Positions 1-5,180 of a stretch of DNA of 8,339 nt are shown piece by piece (position 1 is the first letter of the stretch; the number at the start of each line of letters is the position of its first letter). The notes beneath the pieces are model-generated. The model saw only the letters and a program-made list of their open reading frames with translations, was not told the origin of the DNA and did not search any database. The stretch spans positions 1-8,339 of the forward strand of contig QHYO01000679.1 in NCBI GenBank assembly GCA_003224135.1, read 5' to 3'. The stretch is from Acidobacteriota bacterium (GTDB lineage Bacteria > Acidobacteriota > Terriglobia > Acidiferrales > UBA7541). Made by a program: the position numbers and the translations under genes.

Positions 1-414
1 CGCATCGAAATGCGAGCGCGTAGGATCGGGCGAACCGGCAGCGTGAACGATGGCGAGTTCGTTTTTGTGAAACAGCGCTGCGAGCGAAGCAAGACTTGGA
101 TGAAGTCCGAAAAATCCATCGAGATCGACCGCGCAATCGGCGCTGCCAAGACGCGGCTCTGGAATCGCGATGGTTGGACGCATACGGTAGTAATTTTGCT
201 CCCCGAACGGAACGACAATGTTCAAACCGTCGGCGGCGCCGCGTTGAAACAAAACGACCAGCTTCTTTTTTCCCGAGGAAGGAGTTGCGGCGATGGCGCG
301 TTGAAGAAACGCGGGCATGGTGCTGAGCCCGACCATGGCGATGCCGCCCTGCTTCACGAAATAGCGTCGTGAAAACGTGAGTGGCCGCCGACCTTCGCAA
401 CACTCGAAACTCAT
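1..414 (-). CDS. DUF1501 family (COG4102) Tat-exported protein, N-terminal 138 residues; cut by the left edge
   Basis: The reading frame is open from an ATG at 414 to base 1 with no stop, so only the first 138 codons are present. Near residues 15-21 is a twin-arginine signal, SRRYFVK, followed by a hydrophobic stretch (GGIAMVGLSTMPAF) and an AIAA-type cleavage region, so export in folded form by the Tat pathway is expected. The mature start carries family hallmarks: KKLVVLFQRGAADGLNIVVP, then YYRMRPTIAIP, DLDGFFGLHPSLASLAALF and the conserved AIVHAAGSPDPTRSHFDA. The start is well supported by AGGGAG (421-426) six bases upstream. DUF1501 genes very often sit next to DUF1800 genes, as here, with DUF1800 99 bases upstream on the same strand. 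The biochemical role of the family is not established. Family call is confident; function is open. Confidence 0.93.
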   Translation of the reverse strand, partial: MSFECCEGRRPLTFSRRYFVKQGGIAMVGLSTMPAFLQRAIAATPSSGKKKLVVLFQRGAADGLNIVVPFGEQNYYRMRPTIAIPEPRLGSADCAVDLDGFFGLHPSLASLAALFHKNELAIVHAAGSPDPTRSHFDA

Positions 415-420
415 GCGTAA

Positions 421-426
421 CTCCCT
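421..426 (-). promoter_or_regulatory. Ribosome binding site of the DUF1501 gene
   Basis: On the minus strand this reads AGGGAG, six bases before the ATG at 414. It fixes the start codon and directly abuts a short tandem repeat (426-467). Confidence 0.7.
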
Positions 427-467
427 GACTTCAAGAGACTGACTTCAAAGAGATGACTTCAAAGAGA
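426..467. repeat. Three tandem copies of a 13-14 bp unit upstream of the DUF1501 start
   Basis: On the plus strand the unit TGACTTCAAAGAGA occurs twice exactly (440-453 and 454-467), preceded by a slightly shorter copy, TGACTTCAAGAGA (426-438), and one spacer base. The array fills most of the DUF1800-DUF1501 gap and ends at the Shine-Dalgarno sequence. Copy number could change by replication slippage without affecting any protein. Whether it has a role, for example as an RNA-protein site or a spacer in the leader, is unknown. Confidence 0.85.
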
Positions 468-487
468 GGAACTATCGTTCCTCTTTT
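462..487. other. Short perfect hairpin between DUF1800 and DUF1501
   Basis: AGAGGAAC (465-472) and GTTCCTCT (477-484) form an 8-bp perfect stem around a 4-base loop, extendable by one G-U and two A-T pairs to 462-487. Read on the plus strand the stem is followed by TTTT; read on the minus strand, the direction of the genes, it is preceded by AAAA and followed only by mixed C/T. It could be a weak or leaky terminator, or an RNA-stabilising hairpin that sets DUF1800 and DUF1501 levels apart. The last repeat copy of 426-467 makes up part of one arm. Confidence 0.45.
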
Positions 488-513
488 AAGGTGAAGATTT
501 CGAGGCCCTTGAA

Positions 514-2541
514 TCATCGCCTCTGGAACTCCGGTGCGCCCAGCACCAAACCCGTAACCATCGCCAAATCAATGTGTTTCACCGGATCGTCGAGCATGGC
601 TTGCACGACTTGGGGATCGTCCAGCTGCTTTTGCAAGGTTTCCACGGTGGTGGGAGCGGCATGACCGCCGAGGAACAGTTGGACCGCGCGATCGAGAACT
701 TGCCTGGAGTCTGTGGACGAGTCAGTGCCGAAAAGCGAAGCGGCGTCCGTGCGCGAGCCGCGGACTTTATTTCCTGCCAGGGCGAGCGAAAAATTCAGGC
801 GATTCAAAAGGGCTCCGGTGTTCACCCAAGTTTCGGCTTTGTCGGCATAGCCAGTTGGCGGTTGGCATTGATAGAGCGGTTCGCCGATGCGGCCGACCCA
901 TTGGACAAGGGGCATGGGCGTATCCACATCGGTGCCAAGGGCGCGAACAGTGGAGGCGACAAACTCGAACGGCGTTTTGATTTTTGCGCGGTAGGCGTCA
1001 CGCGTCCAGAATTCCGGCGAGTAAATCATCGTGTGCATGACGGCACGAATATCGCCGTCGCTCGATTTGAACGTTTCCGCCATGCGAGAGACGAGGGCGG
1101 GCGGCGGATTGTCGCTGACGAAACGGCGAGCAAGCTTCGTCGAAATAAACTTGGCGGTGCTGGGATAGCGGACGAGAAGTTCAATGACCTGTTCGCCATC
1201 TTTCATACCACCAGCATGAATCTTTTTTCCGAGAACGATTTTGGGATCGGGATCGTGGATGCGTTCGTCGAATTTGAACTGCGGATTCTCGCGAGGCTTC
1301 TCAATGGTCCAGCCAGTGAAACAACGAGCGACTTCAGTGACGTCCTTCTGCGTGTAGCCGCCGTCAACGCCGAGAGTGTGAAGCTCCATCAGCTCGCGGC
1401 CGTAATTTTCGTTCAGCCCACGTTCCTGTTTCTTTTTGTTTTGGGCTTGAGGATTTTGCGGAGGCAAGGGCCTGGGAAAACGGTTCCTGGCGGCGCGCAT
1501 TTGTTGACGCATCGCGCGTTGCTGCGCCTGACGTTGAGCCGCGCGAGGATCAGCACTCATAAAATTATCCAGGTAGAAAAGCATGGCCGGGCTTCTCGCG
1601 GTGTCGGTCACCAAATCCTTGAACTTTCCGAGGATGTGCGGCTGGATGACATCGCGTTCGTAAGAGGTGACGTAGTAACGGTCTTCGCCCTTTCCCGCGA
1701 ACACGTTGAAGTGATTAAACCAGAAATCGTCCATGACCTGTTGTAATTGCCGTTCGCTGTAGATGGCCCGCGCCATTTTGGCCATTGCGAGTTCCTCGAC
1801 GACGCGTTGCGGACGTTTGCTGTCGTCAGCGATTGCGCGAGGCACAGCGTTGGGGTCGATGCTCAGCGCACCTCTTCTGCTCGAGGGGGATGCGGCACCA
1901 GGACTCGCGACGTTTGCCGGCGCTTGCTTCATCGGTGAGGGAACGTCGGCGTTCGCGCTCAATTTTACTGGAGATGCTGCGGCTGTTTCGCCGGACGGAA
2001 GCGCCATCGAATCGGAAGGAGCTTGCGAATCACCCGCAATCACCGCAGCAGTAGCAGCTTCGGATTTTGATTGCGGTTGGGGTTGCTTGAGTTGTTCCTT
2101 GGTGAGGCCAGCCTGCTTTGCTGCTTGCTTAGGTTGCGGATAGTCCTCAATGAGCTTCACAGTGCTCAGCCGTAGTGTCGGCAGCGGCTCCAGACGAGCG
2201 TCGACTGCTTTGTCGTCGATGGAGTTTGGATTCAGTTGCTGATCGATCCATTTGGCGAGTCCGAGTTGCTTGACCCGCTCTATGTCGCCCGGCCGCGGAC
2301 CGTAAGCAAGGCGATTCAATGTGTGGAGGATGGCTTCGTCGACACTCAGTTCGGAAATCGGCAGGCCTTTGAGGATGGGATCCTGTTTTGGCTTTTTATC
2401 TTTTGCGGGAATCGTGGGGCTCGGGACGGCTGCGTCGGCGCACGGTGCGAGAAGTAGTGCTACGGCAAGCAGTGAAGCGAGAAAGGAGCGAAGGTGTGGC
2501 GCACCAAGATGTGAGGCGTCGCGTAAGGGTCTCATGGCCAT
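514..2541 (-). CDS. DUF1800 family (COG5267) secreted protein
   Basis: The frame is open as far as a TTG at 2661, but that extension runs through palindromic intergenic sequence. ATG 2541 gives about 675 residues and a clean signal peptide: a basic start (MAMRPLR), a hydrophobic core (SFLASLLAVALLLAP) and an ADA cleavage site. ATG 2535 and ATG 2574 are alternatives, and none has a good Shine-Dalgarno sequence. Family motifs in order (numbered from 2541): AILHTLNRLAYGPRPGDI near 70-86, MDDFWFNHFNVF near 270-281, and the block NENYGRELMELHTLGVDGGY with DVTEVARCFTGW near 377-411. The C-terminal part has KLARRFVSD, FEFVAST and the PPTGYADKAETW segment. Two low-complexity inserts stand out: an Ala/Ser/Pro/Gln-rich one near 135-245 and a Gln/Arg-rich one near 332-372. 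DUF1501 lies directly downstream, the usual partner. Molecular function is unknown; family call is firm. Confidence 0.92.
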   Translation of the reverse strand: MAMRPLRDASHLGAPHLRSFLASLLAVALLLAPCADAAVPSPTIPAKDKKPKQDPILKGLPISELSVDEAILHTLNRLAYGPRPGDIERVKQLGLAKWIDQQLNPNSIDDKAVDARLEPLPTLRLSTVKLIEDYPQPKQAAKQAGLTKEQLKQPQPQSKSEAATAAVIAGDSQAPSDSMALPSGETAAASPVKLSANADVPSPMKQAPANVASPGAASPSSRRGALSIDPNAVPRAIADDSKRPQRVVEELAMAKMARAIYSERQLQQVMDDFWFNHFNVFAGKGEDRYYVTSYERDVIQPHILGKFKDLVTDTARSPAMLFYLDNFMSADPRAAQRQAQQRAMRQQMRAARNRFPRPLPPQNPQAQNKKKQERGLNENYGRELMELHTLGVDGGYTQKDVTEVARCFTGWTIEKPRENPQFKFDERIHDPDPKIVLGKKIHAGGMKDGEQVIELLVRYPSTAKFISTKLARRFVSDNPPPALVSRMAETFKSSDGDIRAVMHTMIYSPEFWTRDAYRAKIKTPFEFVASTVRALGTDVDTPMPLVQWVGRIGEPLYQCQPPTGYADKAETWVNTGALLNRLNFSLALAGNKVRGSRTDAASLFGTDSSTDSRQVLDRAVQLFLGGHAAPTTVETLQKQLDDPQVVQAMLDDPVKHIDLAMVTGLVLGAPEFQRR

Positions 2542-2610
2542 GTGGTGGCGCGAGACGAAGCTATCCCACGCCATGCACAGACAGAATAACCCGTAGGCGG
2601 ATAAGAAGTT

Positions 2611-2709
2611 GTGCCGAAGAAGGGCACGTGCCAAAAACAAACGGGCAGGTGGGGTGGCCAAAAGAACCGCCCAGCACTACAAAAGAAGGGGCAGCGGGCT
2701 AAAAGCCCG
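2611..2709. repeat. REP-like cluster of short inverted repeats between the VWFA gene and DUF1800
   Basis: In the 187-bp gap several small palindromes are packed together: GTGCC (2611-2615) with GGCAC (2623-2627), the perfect 10-mer GGCACGTGCC (2623-2632), and CGGGCT (2695-2700) with AGCCCG (2704-2709) around AAA. The minus strand also repeats a pyrimidine motif, TGCCCCTTCTTTTG and GTGCCCTTCTTCGG. The make-up suggests a dispersed intergenic palindromic element; within one window its copy number cannot be seen. The hairpin at 2695-2709 lies about 20 bases after the VWFA stop codon and might act as a 3' end structure, though no good T-run follows it. Confidence 0.45.
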
Positions 2710-2728
2710 GCAGCATATCAAGACAAAA

Positions 2729-4330
2729 CTAATCGAGGTCGAAATCGACGGTGCGGGGCGGCGCTTTTCTTCCGGCGGCGTCAGCGGCCATGAGCACCAG
2801 ACGATAATTGCCGGGATTCAGGTCTTTGGCCATGACCAGCATGCCGATAGGAACAACGGGATTTCCTTTTTGCAGGAAATCGTCCGCCGCAACAGTGCCG
2901 GTGAAAAATACCTCTTTGTTCGAGGCACGCTCCTGGATTTTGTAGCCGAGAACCACTCGCGGGGGTTGCTCCCCGGTTAGCAAGGAATCATAAATTTCAG
3001 AATATAAAATGATTTTGTCATTGCGCTTGAAGCGATTGACTGCGGCAGGAACCACCTGCAGTCCTTTTACAACGAGAGGGGTGCGATCTTCGAGCAGAAC
3101 GGAATCGAAATCGGCATTCGTCGCGAGTTCTTCCACGCGCTGAGCGTTGTTACTCATGACGATGCCGCCGAGGGCGAACTCCTTGCCGTCGTAAGCGTCA
3201 ACGTCGAGCGGCCAACTGGATTTACCGTAGGCATCATTTCCAGCGCTGAGGACGACAGTCATTTTGTAATGACCGGGAACGGCGTCGAACTGGTTCTGGT
3301 AGTGGTAGGCAGTCTTTGTGAAGTCTTTCCATTCGTCCTTTTCGAGATCGAGTTTCACCTGATCGCTAAACTTTGCGCCAACGGAGCCGTCTTCGCGATA
3401 GGCGATGCCGAGGACGCTGAGACTCGAGTGATACTTTCCTTTGTCCTTATCGAACTTGAACATTTCCTGCGGAATCTCCATGGCAAGATTCACGCGAGCG
3501 AGATTCGGTCCGGTGTAAAAGTAGGGAGCCTGGAAAGACGGATGAACGCCGCCGCCCTGCGCGTCCTGAGCACGAATTTCGAGCTGCTTTTCGACCGGCG
3601 TGCCATCCAGAATATTGGGCTGACGAGCATTGCAATAACCGCTACGCGCGCGCACGTTTGTGCCGCCGTGATTCAACTTCACTTTGAGCGTGTGGCAGCT
3701 GCCTTCGGCCGATTCGGGAGGAACATAACCGAGCAGATAAAATTCGTTTTGCTCGCTAGCGATGCGCTGGAGTCCGCCGAAAAGGTCGTTGGTGTTGAAA
3801 ATTGTGAAGCCGCCAGTACCTTCGGCGAGCGCCGCGAGGATTTGCTGGTTGGTGGAAGCGGATTCCGGAAATTGTGGAACGATGGAGCGCGGCTGATTCA
3901 AAGGATTGTTGTAGTAGTTGCTGGTGGGGTAGCCGCCACGATTACCACCATTCGAGCCTCCGCCGCGGCCGGTCGTGCCACCGCCCGTGCCGCCACGGCC
4001 GCCACCGGTTCCGGTGCCACCAGTCCCGCCACGGCCGCCGCCGGCACCGGTCCCACCAGTTCCGCCCGCTCCACCCGTGCCACCGCGACCGCCACCGGTG
4101 CCGCCAGTCCCGCCCGTGCCACCACGGCCGCCGCCCGCGCCGCCACCGGTACCTCCCGTGCCACCTCCGGTACCTCCCGTGCCACCTCCGCCACCCGGAC
4201 GTTGTGGGTCAGCGTAGGAAGCAAGGACAAGGCTGACGATTCGAGGCTGCGCCTCCCTTTGGAGCTGGCGCCTGGAGTCCGCGGACGTCGAGCGAATAGA
4301 CGGCAACGTTGGATTTATTGCAGGCGTCAA
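2729..4330 (-). CDS. VWFA-related Acidobacterial domain protein, C-terminal part in a shifted frame
   Basis: This frame holds the rest of the VWFA protein that begins at 5093. It is open from just after a TGA at 4340-4342. The only start-like codon at its beginning is a TTG at 4330 with no ribosome binding site or signal peptide, so it is unlikely to be translated on its own. Numbered from 4330: residues 1-45 overlap the upstream frame, about 46-133 are a Gly/Thr/Arg low-complexity linker, and then come PRSIVPQFPESA (near 147-158), AEGTGGFTIFNTNDLFGGL, FYLLGYVPPESAEGSCHTL and NVRARSGYC, which complete the VWFA-like fold typical of the family. From about 240 to 533 is a beta-rich C-terminal region with FYTGPNLARVNLAMEIP, DGKEFALGGI, LLEDRTPLV and NPVVPIGM. 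All of it looks intact. Together with the upstream half it would give a protein of roughly 780-790 residues. Confidence 0.85.
   Translation of the reverse strand: MTPAINPTLPSIRSTSADSRRQLQREAQPRIVSLVLASYADPQRPGGGGGTGGTGGGTGGTGGGAGGGRGGTGGTGGTGGGRGGTGGAGGTGGTGAGGGRGGTGGTGTGGGRGGTGGGTTGRGGGSNGGNRGGYPTSNYYNNPLNQPRSIVPQFPESASTNQQILAALAEGTGGFTIFNTNDLFGGLQRIASEQNEFYLLGYVPPESAEGSCHTLKVKLNHGGTNVRARSGYCNARQPNILDGTPVEKQLEIRAQDAQGGGVHPSFQAPYFYTGPNLARVNLAMEIPQEMFKFDKDKGKYHSSLSVLGIAYREDGSVGAKFSDQVKLDLEKDEWKDFTKTAYHYQNQFDAVPGHYKMTVVLSAGNDAYGKSSWPLDVDAYDGKEFALGGIVMSNNAQRVEELATNADFDSVLLEDRTPLVVKGLQVVPAAVNRFKRNDKIILYSEIYDSLLTGEQPPRVVLGYKIQERASNKEVFFTGTVAADDFLQKGNPVVPIGMLVMAKDLNPGNYRLVLMAADAAGRKAPPRTVDFDLD
3932..4195 (-). 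repeat. Gly/Thr/Arg-rich low-complexity tract encoding a linker
   Basis: About 88 codons are almost all Gly, with Thr roughly every third or fourth residue and Arg at intervals in GGGRGGTGG-like blocks. It lies between the two halves of the VWFA-like region. At DNA level there are near-exact short repeats, for example two adjacent copies of a 21-bp unit beginning CCGGTACCTCCCGTG on the plus strand near 4146-4190. The long open frame on the plus strand here, all Pro/Arg, is a shadow of this composition and not a gene. Confidence 0.85.
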
Positions 4331-4339
4331 TAGTGGCTG
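4209..4339 (-). other. Frameshift zone joining the two halves of the VWFA gene
   Basis: The upstream frame ends at TGA 4211-4209 after the segment SLDVRGLQAPAPKGGAASNR. The downstream frame, one base further on, opens after TGA 4342-4340. The switch must therefore lie between these points and equals one extra base, or two missing ones. The most natural join is around AAAGGGAGG (minus strand, 4252-4260). Removing one base there would read APAPREAQPRIVSLVLASYA straight into the Gly-rich linker. The runs are only three bases long, so a sequencing error is not favoured over a real mutation. Confidence 0.8.
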
Positions 4340-5093
4340 TCAACTCGGATTGGCGTTCGGCAGTGAGCGGAAAGCCGGAAGAAAAGAGCACGAGCATTTT
4401 GCGGCCTGGAATAGAGCGCAGATTCTTTGCCAGAGTGCGAACGGAAAGCAACATGGAGCGCGCGCCGTAATCGGTTGCCGCGTTGGTAAAGCCCGCAATT
4501 CCAGGCGTGCTGATGGTCGAAGCTCCGGGCCCGGCAGTGTCCGCGTTGGACGCGACGTAGGAAGACTTTACGCCTTTGGCGGCAGCCTGAAGGAGTTCGG
4601 CATTGGCGGTAAAATTCTGCACGATGCGCAGCGAGCCTCCAAATTCGACGACGGCCATCAGGTGATCGGGCGCGACGTTGGAATCGATAAATTTTGTGGC
4701 AGCGGCACGGGCCGAGATCTGGTCAGGCAGCGCCATGGAAGAGTTGTCGAAGAAAAGGACAAGGTAGTGCTTTTGGGAATTCTGAGGGTCGGAAGAACTT
4801 GCGCCGTTGGAGAAGCTGGTGATGGTCTGCTCTTTATTGTCTTCGTAGACTTTGAAATCGCCCTGAGAGAGATCGTGGATGTAGTTCCCTTTTTTGTCGG
4901 TGACGACGGTGTCCACGAGAACGAGACGCGACTCCTTCTTGATGGTGGACGCAACTTGCATGGGCTGCTGCGGTTCGGCGGCTGGGGGAGTTGTTGCGGG
5001 CGGTGAATCTTGTGCGAAGGATGGAAACGCCACAAACACAACCGAGGCGAGCGCAAGTGCCAAATGGGCGCGTGAGAAATTGTGAGCGATCAT
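4209..5093 (-). CDS. VWFA-related Acidobacterial domain protein, N-terminal part (frameshifted gene)
   Basis: The start at ATG 5093 is decided by a perfect GGAGGT (5100-5105) six bases upstream; a longer open frame to 5150 has no such support. The product has 294 residues. Residues 1-27 are a signal peptide (hydrophobic LALALASVVFVAF, then SFA before QDS), so it is exported. A Pro-rich stretch follows (30-45), then the family entry motif LVLVDTVVTDKKGNYIHDL with DFKVYEDNKEQTITSFSN (57-96). The VWFA core begins with YLVLFFDNSSMA (110-121) and continues through FGGSLRIVQNFT, RSIPGRKMLVLFSSGF (226-241) and NVAVYSLDVRGL (262-273). The MIDAS-like DNSSM departs from the DxSxS consensus. Translation then hits a stop while the matching remainder continues in the next frame. 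It lies 87 bases after the paralogous gene 5181-7013, probably in one operon. Confidence 0.9.
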   Translation of the reverse strand: MIAHNFSRAHLALALASVVFVAFPSFAQDSPPATTPPAAEPQQPMQVASTIKKESRLVLVDTVVTDKKGNYIHDLSQGDFKVYEDNKEQTITSFSNGASSSDPQNSQKHYLVLFFDNSSMALPDQISARAAATKFIDSNVAPDHLMAVVEFGGSLRIVQNFTANAELLQAAAKGVKSSYVASNADTAGPGASTISTPGIAGFTNAATDYGARSMLLSVRTLAKNLRSIPGRKMLVLFSSGFPLTAERQSELTATIDACNKSNVAVYSLDVRGLQAPAPKGGAASNRQPCPCFLR

Positions 5094-5099
5094 TTTGAT

Positions 5100-5105
5100 A
5101 CCTCC
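5100..5105 (-). promoter_or_regulatory. Ribosome binding site of the frameshifted VWFA gene
   Basis: On the minus strand this reads GGAGGT, a full anti-16S match, six bases before ATG 5093. It places the start 57 bases inside the longest open frame and directly abuts a 15-bp tandem duplication. Confidence 0.85.
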
Positions 5106-5135
5106 GTCAGCAGGACTGGCGTCAGCAAGACTGGC
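5106..5135. repeat. Tandem duplication of a 15-bp unit next to the VWFA gene's ribosome binding site
   Basis: On the plus strand GTCAGCAGGACTGGC (5106-5120) is followed at once by GTCAGCAAGACTGGC (5121-5135), 14 of 15 bases identical. It sits in the 87-bp gap between the two VWFA genes and ends exactly where the GGAGGT begins. Confidence 0.85.
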
Positions 5136-5180
5136 AAAAGTCCTGGTCATCCAAATCTTTGGTAAGCCAACAAAAACGCG

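Noticed and set aside
574..1746. Long plus-strand open frame of 390 codons opposite the DUF1800 gene
   Set aside because: It lies entirely antisense to a gene with clear family motifs, its translation has no recognisable domain, and it has no ribosome binding site. It is a by-product of GC-rich codon use.
2542..2661. N-terminal extension of DUF1800 to a TTG start at 2661
   Set aside because: The extra 40 codons run through the palindromic intergenic element, lack a ribosome binding site, and would bury the signal peptide.
4206..4260. Programmed +1 frameshifting at CGC TGA C, as in prfB
   Set aside because: The stop has a weak TGAC context and a purine-rich AAAGGGAGG lies upstream, but that motif is some 40 bases away rather than a few bases, and re-pairing of the P-site tRNA after a +1 slip would be poor. 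A simple indel is more likely.
3269..4333. Plus-strand open frame of 354 codons opposite the VWFA gene
   Set aside because: Its Ala/Thr-rich second half is only the complement of the Gly-rich linker; the minus-strand frame has the family motifs.
5151..5170. CCAAATCTTTGG and TTGGTAAGCCAA as a terminator or operator between the two VWFA genes
   Set aside because: Arms of only four to five bases with no T-run; too weak to call, although the position just after the stop codon is suggestive.
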